This document shows positions 1 to 7,856 of a DNA stretch of 21,710 bases, piece after piece. This stretch comes from CAYVXE01 sp964455375. Lineage in GTDB: Bacteria; Zhuqueibacterota; Zhuqueibacteria; Oceanimicrobiales; Oceanimicrobiaceae. The notes below the pieces were generated by a model. It ran no database searches. It was given only the letters and a program-made list of their open reading frames with translations, and was not told the origin of the DNA. The stretch spans positions 1-21,710 of the forward strand of contig CAYVXE010000075.1 in NCBI GenBank assembly GCA_964455375.1. The letters are read 5' to 3'. The translations under genes and the position numbers were made by a program. Every line of letters begins with the position of its first letter. Positions within the stretch are counted from its first letter, which is position 1.

Positions 1-1
1 T

Positions 2-916
2 TTACCTGTTGGCGACGGCTCGCCTGACAAACCCGTCGGCAGCTTCAAGTCTTTTGACCGCTTCTTGTGTGGACACACCGGCTAAATGCATGACCAAAGC
101 TGTTTTTACGTGACCGTTTGCTTCTGCCAACAGATCCGATGCATGTCGGTAGTCTAACCCCGTAACCATCATCACGGTGCGCTTTGAGCGTTCTTCCAGT
201 TTTCTGGAATTCATTTGCAAATCGACCATCATATTGCCGTACACTTTGCCAAGGCGGATCATTGCAGCGGTGGTCAGCATATTCAAAACGAGTTTTGTCG
301 CGGTGCCCGCCTTCATCCGTGTGGAGCCCATGACCACTTCCGGCCCTACAACCGGGCAAATGGCCACATCAACGTCCAGCTTTAAATCCGAGCGCGGATT
401 GCAGGTGACGTATAAGGTTTTTGCGCCCATTTCATGCGCTTTTTGGATTGCCGCAATGACATACGGCGTTCGGTAACTCGCAGCGATGCCGCAGGCCACG
501 TCATTTTTTGTGAAGCCATGCTTAAGTAAATCTTCGACGCCTGTTTCGGCTTGATCTTCACAGCCTTCCATCGCCCGCACCAGCGCATTTTTACCCCCGG
601 CAATAAGGCCTTGAACCATATCGGGAGGCGTGCCGTACGTAGGGGGGCATTCGGATGCATCAAGCACACCTAAGCGGCCACTGGTTCCGGCGCCGATGTA
701 AAACAATCGACCGCCGGATTTAAATGCGTCGACCAGGAGGTCAACCGCCGCGGCAATATAGGGAATTTCGCCTTCTATGATGCGTGGGATCGTTTGATCC
801 TCGGAATTGATGATTCTTAATATGCCCTCTGTACTCTGACTATCAATATTTTCAGACAATGGATTTCTTGCTTCTGTAACGAGATTTTTGATTTCATTAA
901 ATACCCGAGAATGCAC
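2..916 (-). CDS. murQ: N-acetylmuramic acid 6-phosphate etherase
   Basis: A cytoplasmic enzyme that cleaves the D-lactyl ether of MurNAc 6-phosphate to give GlcNAc 6-phosphate and D-lactate, in peptidoglycan recycling. The 304-residue protein is full length for the family (about 300). Residues 75-89 carry the hallmark sugar-isomerase (SIS) stretch GAGTSGRLGVLDASE, and a second motif, MEGCED, lies at 116-121. Glu89 and Glu120 fit the two catalytic glutamates known in the family. The C-terminal third is helical, as in other MurQ proteins. The start is GTG, chosen because GAGGAG sits 6 nt upstream; the TAA stop lies at positions 2-4, so the gene is complete. It diverges from the secreted protein gene at 1101. 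What lies downstream of it is outside the window, so an uptake or kinase partner cannot be seen. Confidence 0.96.
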   Translation of the reverse strand: MHSRVFNEIKNLVTEARNPLSENIDSQSTEGILRIINSEDQTIPRIIEGEIPYIAAAVDLLVDAFKSGGRLFYIGAGTSGRLGVLDASECPPTYGTPPDMVQGLIAGGKNALVRAMEGCEDQAETGVEDLLKHGFTKNDVACGIAASYRTPYVIAAIQKAHEMGAKTLYVTCNPRSDLKLDVDVAICPVVGPEVVMGSTRMKAGTATKLVLNMLTTAAMIRLGKVYGNMMVDLQMNSRKLEERSKRTVMMVTGLDYRHASDLLAEANGHVKTALVMHLAGVSTQEAVKRLEAADGFVRRAVANR

Positions 917-922
917 AAATTT

Positions 923-928
923 CTCCTC
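923..928 (-). promoter_or_regulatory. Shine-Dalgarno site of murQ that fixes its GTG start
   Basis: On the minus strand this reads GAGGAG, six bases before the GTG at 914-916. There is no nearby in-frame ATG with a comparable site, so it supports the GTG start. Confidence 0.75.
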
Positions 929-953
929 TAAAACGTGATCTAAAATTGACCTA

Positions 954-981
954 AATATAACAATCTATGGAAAATAATCAA
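954..981 (-). promoter_or_regulatory. candidate sigma-70-type promoter of murQ
   Basis: On the minus strand a TTGATT -35 (976-981) and a TATATT -10 (954-959) are separated by 16 bases. Transcription would begin near 947, giving a leader of about 30 nt before GTG. The -10 box matches that of the other promoter candidates in this window. The spacing is one base short of ideal, so the call is moderate. Confidence 0.4.
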
Positions 982-1039
982 CTAAAAACGTTTGAATTTT
1001 CTAAAGATAAATAAAATTTATTATTTCGTAGAATTTCGA

Positions 1040-1068
1040 TTGACATTCTTTCTTTGGCTGGCTATATT
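1040..1068 (+). promoter_or_regulatory. strong sigma-70-type promoter before the secreted-protein operon
   Basis: TTGACA (1040-1045) and TATATT (1063-1068) are separated by exactly 17 bases. This is a near-perfect classical promoter in the intergenic space between murQ and the gene at 1101. Predicted transcription start is about 1075, followed by GAGGTG (1091-1096) and the GTG start at 1101. It would drive the propeller gene and the coupled M23 gene. Confidence 0.7.
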
Positions 1069-1100
1069 GAGCTGAAAATACATTCTTTCAGAGGTGTCTT

Positions 1101-2312
1101 GTGTCAAAATCTGTGTTTTTGTTATTGTTGTTTTTTCTGTTTGCCAATCGTACCGATCTGATTGCGCAAAGTTTTAAATTAGCTGAAACTAAATTAAGTG
1201 CAAATCCGGTCGAAGCCTGGTTTTCTGCACCTTCATCTGATGTGATAGGCAAGATAACCCGTTCTGAGATTGTTTTAATAAATAACACTACACAAAAGCG
1301 GCTCAAATTAGCGAACGATTACCTTAAAACTGTTCTTTCGAAAAATGGTAAGTATGTTGCTATTATGCGCTTGACAGATGAAGACAAACAGCAACATGTT
1401 CAGCACATTATGGTCGATGTCTACACAACCAATGCTGATGTATTATACCAAATTCAGATGCAGCAATTTTATGACGATACGTTACCCACAATCATGTTGT
1501 CGGATGAAGGCAGCATGATTGCCGGTCAGGCTGCCAGCGGAACAATCTGGTTTTACAATGCCGATGGTGCATTAACGAAGGAGGTTCGCTTATTTTCCAC
1601 TTCCTCTTATGATTTAGAAAGAGTTTTGCAATTGGATTTGAGTGCAGGGACGCAGCGGCTCGCGGTCATTGCTACGGAGCGCAACGCCTCCCACCTTCAG
1701 GGTCGTGCAGATTATATTTCCGCAAATCCTTTCGTTTTTCTTTTTGATCTTTCAGGGAATGAAGAATGGCGACAGCCCCTACCGGAATCGTCTGCCGGTC
1801 GCATTTTAATGTCTCCAGACGGACAGTATATCGTCGCCAGTAGTTATTCAGTTGATATGCGCGGTTACGTAAAAAGAAATACACGTTTGTTTGATAGAAA
1901 TGGCGATAAAATTACGGATTTCGATTATTTGTTTAGAACATCAGCCTTCTCGCCGGATTCGCAATTTCTGCTTTTAGCTGAAAAAAATAAAGCAATGGCG
2001 GTCAGAACAGAAGATGGTCATAAATCATGGCAGAAGCGTGTTTCAAGAACTAAGGGCATGGTTGCGGCTGTGAGTCTGACCAATGATGGACAAACTTCAG
2101 CAGTTCTGGTCGCAAAGAACAAATTTCAAAATAAAAAATTTATATTTTTCGATCCTGAGATTCAAATTATCAACAAATCCGGTAACGTCATTCAAACGAT
2201 TGACCTGAGCGATGAAACTTTTGTAGCGCCTGAATTTAAATTTAGTACCACTGGAAAAGAATTAAGCGTCGGGTTCAGACAATCCCTTCAGATTTATGAG
2301 GCTGTTAAGTGA
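1101..2312 (+). CDS. secreted beta-propeller (WD40/PQQ-like) protein of unknown function
   Basis: I do not recognise a named family. The 403-residue protein begins with a hydrophobic signal peptide (residues 1 to about 22, ending near LIAQS), so it is probably exported. Blade-like repeats recur through the body, each with a turn of the type S-D-E-G, S-P-D-G or S-P-D-S followed by hydrophobic beta strands: for example LSDEGSMIAG, MSPDGQYIVA, FSPDSQFLLLA, LTNDGQTSAVLVA and FSTTGKELSVGF. This is typical of WD40 or PQQ-like propellers, which act as binding scaffolds. No catalytic motif and no T9SS tail were seen. The start is GTG with GAGGTG close upstream. Its TGA stop overlaps the GTG start of the M23 gene by 4 nt, which suggests translational coupling and a shared task. 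Propeller fold is an inference from repeats; partner and role are unknown. Confidence 0.75.
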   Translation: MSKSVFLLLLFFLFANRTDLIAQSFKLAETKLSANPVEAWFSAPSSDVIGKITRSEIVLINNTTQKRLKLANDYLKTVLSKNGKYVAIMRLTDEDKQQHVQHIMVDVYTTNADVLYQIQMQQFYDDTLPTIMLSDEGSMIAGQAASGTIWFYNADGALTKEVRLFSTSSYDLERVLQLDLSAGTQRLAVIATERNASHLQGRADYISANPFVFLFDLSGNEEWRQPLPESSAGRILMSPDGQYIVASSYSVDMRGYVKRNTRLFDRNGDKITDFDYLFRTSAFSPDSQFLLLAEKNKAMAVRTEDGHKSWQKRVSRTKGMVAAVSLTNDGQTSAVLVAKNKFQNKKFIFFDPEIQIINKSGNVIQTIDLSDETFVAPEFKFSTTGKELSVGFRQSLQIYEAVK

Positions 2313-4549
2313 CTTTTTTGATTCTTCTGCTATTGCTATCCTTTGCTCAGAATTTGTCTGCCCGGCAACAATTCCCCTGGCCGGTAACGCCATTCACTCA
2401 AAGCCATGAAATTACCGGCAACTTTGCCGAATTCCGCAACACAGGCTCGTCCGATCATTTTCACAATGGTACGGATATCCCAAAGCCAGACGGCTCTCCC
2501 GTTTATCCGGTTAAAGATGGAATCGTCACCAGTATAAGCAGCGCAGGTTCAAATGCGTTTGTGCGGGTTCAGGATGTGGCGTACGTTCACATTTTTCCCA
2601 ATCCGTCACTTTCTATCGGTGATTCGGTGTTTGCATCTGAGACTGTCCTTGGGACGATTTTGTCCGGGTTGGGTCACGTGCATTTCACCAACGGATTTGT
2701 GGGCAGTGAAAAGAACAGCATGCTCATGAATAGCGGCTTAACGCCTTTGAATGATCCCTGGCCGCCGATAATCCGCTTTATTGAATTCTATCAAAATAAC
2801 AGTAATAATAAATTTAGCACTAATGTTTTAAGCGGTTTAGTAGATATCCGTGTAAAGGTAGACGAACAAAATGGAGCACCCACGTCCAGAATTTCCCGGA
2901 GAAATAACGGCACCTACAAAATTGGCTACAAAATACTTTCCGCTGACAGAAGCACAGTGGTCTTTGAACCACCCAACAAAGGCATTCGATTTCAATTTAA
3001 TACCAAGCCAGGTAACAGCAATGTTCACCGTGTCTATTCCACGAATTCCACGCTTACAAATCATATTTACATTGTGACAAATGATATCACCCGGGACAAT
3101 TTTTGGAACACTGCGGCGATTCCTGAAGGCCATTACGTGGTTATGGCCTTTACCGAAGACACCCGTATGAATACCGACACCATGTATGTCGATGTTGAGA
3201 CCACGGACGCTGACTTCACACCACCGGCACAACCGGTTTTGCGCTACACGAAAGAAACCGAAACAGGTGGTTTTACCATTGGTTGGTTCCCCAATACGGA
3301 TACGGATTTGTTAGGGTACCGCATTTATTTCAGCCGTGATAATGAAACCTGGACGAAATGGCGCGGGGAAGAGGTGCTGAAAGCCAGTTCTCAGGACACT
3401 ATTCTAAATTCAAAACTGAATACTGCAGTCTATTTTAGAATGACGGCTGTGGATAATGCACCATTTCCAAATGAAAGCATTCCTTCCGACACGTATGGTT
3501 TAAGCAATGGTGATTTTTTGGGCAAAACGCTTATCGTTGATGGATTTGACCGCACCGACGGCAGTTGGACAGCTTCCAACCAGGCCTTTGCATTCGATTA
3601 CGGTCAGGCTATTCTTGCCAATGATTTTAGTTTTGATACAGTTCCCAATGAATCGGTGACAGACAGTACGGTTGATTTAAATGACTATCGAGCGGTCTTC
3701 TGGTTTTTGGGTGATGAGTCGGAAGTTGACGAAACATTCAGCGTCGATGAGCAGCATCTACTCGAAAATTATCTCGCAAATGGCGGTAATCTGTTTGTTT
3801 CAGGGACTAATATTGCCTGGGATTTAGATTCAGACAGTGGTTCTCACAGTACTGCCGCAGGGGATGACCTCTTTTTACATCAAGTTCTACAAGCGGATTA
3901 TTCGGGGAAAATTCAAGCCCCAGAAAACATTGCCGGTGCGCCGGGAGCTGTTTTTGAGGGGTTAGGTTTCAGTTTTGATGCGTCCGCCTATCAGCCTGAT
4001 TCGTTTGATGTGCTGACCACAGTGGCAGGAGCACAGGTACTTTTACGTGACAACGCTTCGAATGCCCTGGGATTGCAATTTTCCGGTTTCGTGAAAGGCG
4101 GACAAAAAACGGCGAACGTGATTTACATGACGGTGCCGTTCGAAATAATCGGCAACAGCGAAATTCGTCAGGAAATGATGGGTAGGATTCTGACTTATTT
4201 CTCTCCGGTTACCGCGGTTGCTGACAGGGGGCAGGAATCCGGAATTCCTGAAGATTACAATTTACTATCCAATTATCCGAATCCATTTAACCCTGCAACA
4301 ACCATTACGTACGAATTGCCCGTGCCGTCGTACGTTGAAATTGATATTTTTAATGCCAGGGGGCAGAAAATAAGAACGTTACTCGCTGCAAGTGTGACAG
4401 CCGGAAAACACGACATGCAGTGGAATGGCGTTAATGATGCGGGTCAAATCGTGTCCAGTGGCGTTTACATGGTGCGGGTAAAAGCAGTTTCTTCCGATGG
4501 TTCCGGACGTGGTTTTGAAAAGGTAAAGAAAATGTTATTTTTGAAATAA
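2309..4549 (+). CDS. secreted M23/LytM-type metallopeptidase with FN3, amidotransferase-like and T9SS sorting domains
   Basis: This is probably an extracellular or surface peptidoglycan endopeptidase. Residues 1 to about 18 form a signal peptide. The M23 signature is present: HxxxD at His52 and Asp56 and HxH at His123 and His125. Comparison with LytM suggests His52, Asp56 and His125 as zinc ligands, and His94 and His123 as catalytic histidines. An FN3-like domain spans about 303-398. A Rossmann-like, class I glutamine-amidotransferase-like domain (ThuA-like) spans about 406-633, starting with IVDGFDRTDGSW; no catalytic Cys is evident there. Residues from about 650 to 746 are a type A T9SS C-terminal domain with YPNPFNP at 656-662, ending in KKMLFLK. 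The start is GTG, overlapping the preceding stop (GTGA), with GAGG 7 nt upstream. The family calls are strong; real substrate cleavage is inferred. The last half is paralogous to the GH18 protein downstream. Confidence 0.85.
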   Translation: MTFLILLLLLSFAQNLSARQQFPWPVTPFTQSHEITGNFAEFRNTGSSDHFHNGTDIPKPDGSPVYPVKDGIVTSISSAGSNAFVRVQDVAYVHIFPNPSLSIGDSVFASETVLGTILSGLGHVHFTNGFVGSEKNSMLMNSGLTPLNDPWPPIIRFIEFYQNNSNNKFSTNVLSGLVDIRVKVDEQNGAPTSRISRRNNGTYKIGYKILSADRSTVVFEPPNKGIRFQFNTKPGNSNVHRVYSTNSTLTNHIYIVTNDITRDNFWNTAAIPEGHYVVMAFTEDTRMNTDTMYVDVETTDADFTPPAQPVLRYTKETETGGFTIGWFPNTDTDLLGYRIYFSRDNETWTKWRGEEVLKASSQDTILNSKLNTAVYFRMTAVDNAPFPNESIPSDTYGLSNGDFLGKTLIVDGFDRTDGSWTASNQAFAFDYGQAILANDFSFDTVPNESVTDSTVDLNDYRAVFWFLGDESEVDETFSVDEQHLLENYLANGGNLFVSGTNIAWDLDSDSGSHSTAAGDDLFLHQVLQADYSGKIQAPENIAGAPGAVFEGLGFSFDASAYQPDSFDVLTTVAGAQVLLRDNASNALGLQFSGFVKGGQKTANVIYMTVPFEIIGNSEIRQEMMGRILTYFSPVTAVADRGQESGIPEDYNLLSNYPNPFNPATTITYELPVPSYVEIDIFNARGQKIRTLLAASVTAGKHDMQWNGVNDAGQIVSSGVYMVRVKAVSSDGSGRGFEKVKKMLFLK

Positions 4550-4739
4550 GGAATTTGTTGGCGGATTTATGGCTCTTTTAAAAAAACTCTTTTAGGAAAG
4601 TAATGGCACACAGCAGGATTTCTCGATAATATCGTAAGCCATACGTAACAAGAGAGAAGAAACGTTTTCCGTCAGGTGCTAATTGAGAATGGGTATTGGA
4701 CCTGAATTTGATTAAATATGAATGTAATGAGGTTGTCGT

Positions 4740-6962
4740 ATGAGAAGAATTATCACGATTGGCTGTGGACTAATTTTATTGTTGAATTCAACGATCAAGG
4801 GACAGGATGAACAAGTATCCCAAACCCTTAAAGGTATTCACCAGATTGAGTGGGAGGCGCACAAGGATTTTAAGAGAAAGGAACCTGTACCTTTTTTTCA
4901 GGGAACTCCCATGGATTTAGTTGAACGGCAGGGTGCGCCAAGTAAAGAGATTTTCGGATATTTACCTTACTGGGTTTATGGCACTTATTCGAATTTGAAT
5001 TACGATTTGTTAACGACGGTGTCTTATTTTGGCGTTGAAATCGATCGGCAGGGAAATATAACCAAGCTGCACGATTGGCCTGCATCCGGTTTGGTAAATT
5101 TAGCTCACAGTAAAGGCGTAAGGGTCGTGCTGACGGTTATCCTGTTTAACCCGGATGACATACAGGGGCTCATCAGCGATCCTAACCGCAGGCAAAAATT
5201 AATTGGTAATCTTCTCACCCAGGTGCAAAATGCCAATGCTGACGGTGTGAATATCGACTTTGAAGGGGTGCCATCCGGGAATCGGGAATTTTTAACCGCA
5301 TTCATGACTGAACTGACGGCAGCTTTTCATACCAATATTCCCGGGTCGTTTGTGACGATTTTTACGCCTGCTGTGGATTGGAACAACGTTTTTGATTATT
5401 TTACCTTGGCACAAGTTACAGATGGAATGGTGCTTTCCGGATATGATTATCACTGGCGTTCAGGACCCACAGCAGGGGCGGTAGCACCCTTAACGGGTGG
5501 AAGCTACAATGTAACACGGACGGTCAATGATTATTTGAATAAAACCTTATTTAATACATCAAAAATAATTTTAGGGGTTCCTTTTTATGGTTATGACTGG
5601 CCAACGATCAGCAATGTACCCGGCGCCTCCACATCCGGTCTGGGGACATCAATTTTCTATAGTGCGGTTCCGTTGGAAAATCTTCTTTGGGACGCTGCGT
5701 CCCAGACGCCGTGGTACAGCTATTCAAATTCAAGTCAATGGCATCAGGTGTGGGTGGATGACAGTTTGAGCTTAGCTAAAAAGTTTGAACTGGTGAACAG
5801 TGACGATTTGAAAGGCATCGGCATCTGGGCGTTATCTTATGATGGCGATCGGCCGGGACTACAGGGAGCGCTTGCAGATGCATTCGGGGCGACGGCTGCT
5901 CCTTTGAAACCCACAAATTTCAGAGTCGTTAATGTCGGTAGTGGGGAGGTGCAGGTTGCCGGTCAGGCGTCCAGTGGAGCCACCGGATATAAAATTTACC
6001 AAAGTTCCGACGGGACTTCCTTTGATGGCGGCACTGATTTTCCGGGTGCATCGACGGTGTTCACAAACCTGCCGGTGGCGTCAATTACCTATTTTAAGGT
6101 GGCTGCTGTGAATGGAAATGGCGAGAGTCATCCCACCGAGGTCCTTGCGGTAAAACCATCGACAACGCCCGTGGATATTCTCATCGTCAATGGATTTGAN
6201 NNNNNNNNNNNNNNNNNNNNNNNNNNNNNNNNNNNNNNNNNNNNNNNNNNNNNNNNNNNNNNNNNNNNNNNNNNNNNNNNNNNNNNNNNNNNNNNNNNNC
6301 GTGATAAAGTAGACACCCATTTATTCACTGGCGATGCAAACGGTATTTTTTCAACATTGGGAAGCATCACATTTGACGACGGTACGCACGGTACGTATAA
6401 TGTCGATTTCCCGGATGGCATCAAATCAAGAGACACGGCGATATTGAATCTGGATTACAGCGGGTTTAATGCAAATACATTTGGCGGTGCCGGCATTCAA
6501 TATTCGGGTATTTTTGGAAATGGGGCAGAGCCGGGAAAGTTAGTTTATCTGGCTGCACCATTTGAAACAATTTACCCGGAGAGTTCACGCGACCTTGTCA
6601 TGGCAAAAGTACTGGAATTTTTTACAGGAAATCCAAGTAACGTCGCCAGTAATCTCACGAATGGCACGTCTGTTCCGAATGAATTTGAACTTATGCAAAA
6701 TTATCCGAATCCGTTTAATCCGAATACCATGATCCGGTTTAAATTAAAAAATAAGTCCCCGGAACGCGTTGTTTTAAAGATTTACAATTTATTGGGTCAG
6801 GAAGTCGTTACCCTGGCGGATTCTCATAAAAGCGCCGGGATATACAGCATATCGTGGGACGGTAAAAACAATTTTGGCAGCCCGGTTTCCGGGGGTGTTT
6901 ATATGTACCGGTTAACAGTGGGAAGTAAAACAGAAGTCAAAAAAATGACATTATTAAAATAA
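4740..6962 (+). CDS. secreted GH18 glycoside hydrolase with FN3, amidotransferase-like and T9SS sorting domains (interrupted by assembly gap)
   Basis: A family 18 glycosidase of the bacterial chitinase / peptidoglycan-hydrolase type (YaaH/SleL-like branch). A signal peptide covers about residues 1-21. The TIM-barrel domain spans about 68-390. It includes the catalytic motif DGVNIDFE at 168-175, with Glu175 as proton donor, and the last-strand motif GIGIWALSYDG. An FN3-like domain follows, then ILIVNGFD opens an amidotransferase-like domain like that of the M23 protein. A run of 100 N (6200-6299) falls inside that domain, so the length and frame across it are unverified. The C-terminus is a type A T9SS sorting domain with YPNPFNP, ending in KKMTLLK. 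ATG is preceded by GAGG at 7 nt. The substrate may be chitin, GlcNAc glycans or peptidoglycan; the neighbouring M23 and murQ genes favour cell-wall material. Confidence 0.85.
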   Translation: MRRIITIGCGLILLLNSTIKGQDEQVSQTLKGIHQIEWEAHKDFKRKEPVPFFQGTPMDLVERQGAPSKEIFGYLPYWVYGTYSNLNYDLLTTVSYFGVEIDRQGNITKLHDWPASGLVNLAHSKGVRVVLTVILFNPDDIQGLISDPNRRQKLIGNLLTQVQNANADGVNIDFEGVPSGNREFLTAFMTELTAAFHTNIPGSFVTIFTPAVDWNNVFDYFTLAQVTDGMVLSGYDYHWRSGPTAGAVAPLTGGSYNVTRTVNDYLNKTLFNTSKIILGVPFYGYDWPTISNVPGASTSGLGTSIFYSAVPLENLLWDAASQTPWYSYSNSSQWHQVWVDDSLSLAKKFELVNSDDLKGIGIWALSYDGDRPGLQGALADAFGATAAPLKPTNFRVVNVGSGEVQVAGQASSGATGYKIYQSSDGTSFDGGTDFPGASTVFTNLPVASITYFKVAAVNGNGESHPTEVLAVKPSTTPVDILIVNGFXXXXXXXXXXXXXXXXXXXXXXXXXXXXXXXXXXRDKVDTHLFTGDANGIFSTLGSITFDDGTHGTYNVDFPDGIKSRDTAILNLDYSGFNANTFGGAGIQYSGIFGNGAEPGKLVYLAAPFETIYPESSRDLVMAKVLEFFTGNPSNVASNLTNGTSVPNEFELMQNYPNPFNPNTMIRFKLKNKSPERVVLKIYNLLGQEVVTLADSHKSAGIYSISWDGKNNFGSPVSGGVYMYRLTVGSKTEVKKMTLLK
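6200..6299. other. assembly gap of 100 N inside the GH18 gene
   Basis: Exactly 100 unknown bases, a common placeholder for a scaffold join of unknown size. It starts just after the codons for NGFD and resumes in the middle of the amidotransferase-like domain. Comparison with the paralogous domain at 3524-4200 suggests that far more than 33 residues are missing (see findings). Confidence 0.99.
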
Positions 6963-6985
6963 AAATATCTTCATGTATAAAAAGC

Positions 6986-7015
6986 TTGATTTACGTACAT
7001 TGATTTTAGTATCTT
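6986..7015 (+). promoter_or_regulatory. weak promoter candidate before the TPR gene
   Basis: TTGATT (6986-6991) and TATCTT (7010-7015) lie 18 bases apart in the 104-bp gap after the GH18 gene. No convincing terminator was seen between the two genes, so read-through is also possible. Confidence 0.3.
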
Positions 7016-7066
7016 ATAAATTGTTTTAAGTATTGATCATCGTTATTAAAGGAGAAAGAGATTTAC

Positions 7067-7741
7067 ATGCTGAAAGCACCAAAGAAATTAACGAAGCGTC
7101 AAATTAAAGAAGACAAATTTGTCACCTTTTATTTACAGGCTCAGAATTATTTTAACCAAAACGCCCGCAATATTTTGATGGGTACGGGAGTTGTTGTCAT
7201 TTTAATTGTTGCATCTGTCATATTCTCAAAAACACGAGCGCAAAAAGAACAATCCGCAAGTGTCGAATTAACAAAGAGCAGAATTGAGTATTCCGCTGGT
7301 AACTACAGCGCGGCAATTGATATATTAAAAAATCTCATCGATGTTTATGGCAATACTACAAGTGGGAAAGTAGGCATTTTTTATTTAGCAGACGCTTACT
7401 TTCAATCGGGCAATTATGTGAATGCTGAAAAATATTTTCAAAATTATCTCGATGAAACTGAGAATGACATTTTATCGCCTTCAGCAATGTCCGGTTTAGC
7501 CGCTTGCTTTGAACAGGAGGGGAATTACGAGATGGCCGCACAGAAATATCGTGAATCTGCAGACAAATACAGCGAGGGATTTCAGGCGCCTGAAAATTAT
7601 TACAATGCAGCACGCTGCTATAGGTTAGCTGGAAATGCTGTGGAAGCAAAAACGCTGTTAAAAAAATTGATAGACCAATATCCTAACTCAACCTACAAAA
7701 ATAAAGCGGAAATTTCCCTGGCAGAGATGAACTTAGGGTAA
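7067..7741 (+). CDS. membrane-anchored tetratricopeptide repeat protein
   Basis: A 224-residue protein with a basic N-terminal segment, one membrane segment at about residues 35-54 (ILMGTGVVVILIVASVIF), and at least three TPR units after it. Repeat motifs include GNYSAAIDILKNLI, GNYVNAEKYFQNYL, GNYEMAAQKYRESA and GNAVEAKTLLKKLI. This layout, short cytoplasmic end, single helix and periplasmic TPRs, resembles YfgM / Tol-Pal-type tetratricopeptide proteins that hold envelope or translocon complexes together. Membership of one named family cannot be fixed from sequence alone. AAGGAG lies about 12 nt before ATG, a rather long spacing. It stands alone between the secreted-enzyme block and the rimP operon; the hairpin at 7812 probably ends its transcript. 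Confidence 0.8.
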   Translation: MLKAPKKLTKRQIKEDKFVTFYLQAQNYFNQNARNILMGTGVVVILIVASVIFSKTRAQKEQSASVELTKSRIEYSAGNYSAAIDILKNLIDVYGNTTSGKVGIFYLADAYFQSGNYVNAEKYFQNYLDETENDILSPSAMSGLAACFEQEGNYEMAAQKYRESADKYSEGFQAPENYYNAARCYRLAGNAVEAKTLLKKLIDQYPNSTYKNKAEISLAEMNLG

Positions 7742-7757
7742 CGTCATGTCGTCATGT
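7742..7757 (+). repeat. short tandem repeat, two copies of CGTCATGT
   Basis: The 8-mer CGTCATGT occurs twice in a row right after the TPR gene stop codon and is followed by CG. No function is evident. Confidence 0.5.
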
Positions 7758-7774
7758 CGAAACGTAAAAAGAGC

Positions 7775-7803
7775 TTGCAAAAAATAAATAAATGTATTAT
7801 ATT
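7775..7803 (+). promoter_or_regulatory. promoter of the rimP-nusA-infB operon
   Basis: TTGCAA (7775-7780) and TATATT (7798-7803) are separated by exactly 17 bases, the same geometry and -10 box as at 1040-1068. Transcription would start near 7810, directly at the base of the hairpin at 7812-7833. Confidence 0.6.
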
Positions 7804-7811
7804 TTATTTTG

Positions 7812-7837
7812 AAGTGGGTCTGTTGACCCACTTTTTT
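7812..7837 (+). terminator. rho-independent terminator / leader hairpin before rimP
   Basis: A perfect 9-bp stem, AAGTGGGTC (7812-7820) with GACCCACTT (7825-7833), has a TGTT loop and ends in a run of six T (7832-7837). It is well placed to terminate the TPR gene transcript. It also falls at about +2 of the predicted operon promoter, where it would form a 5' stem-loop on the operon mRNA. Confidence 0.8.
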
Positions 7838-7843
7838 GTTGTT

Positions 7844-7848
7844 AGGGA
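7844..7848 (+). promoter_or_regulatory. Shine-Dalgarno site that sets the rimP TTG start
   Basis: AGGGA lies 8 bases before the TTG at 7857. The earlier in-frame TTG at 7836 lies inside the terminator T-run and has no ribosome site, so the later start is preferred. Confidence 0.6.
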
Positions 7849-7856
7849 ATATTATC

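Noticed and set aside
4573..4594. Direct repeat CTCTTTTA, two copies 14 bases apart, in the gap before the GH18 gene
   Set aside because: Too short and AT-rich to be meaningful; no hairpin or promoter could be built from it. The rest of the 190-bp gap shows nothing clear.
6081..6436. Minus-strand frames that cross the N run
   Set aside because: They are open only because unknown bases cannot encode stops; the plus-strand GH18 gene explains the region.
7836..7856. Earlier TTG start for rimP
   Set aside because: It falls in the T-run of the hairpin, has no ribosome site, and adds residues not typical of RimP.
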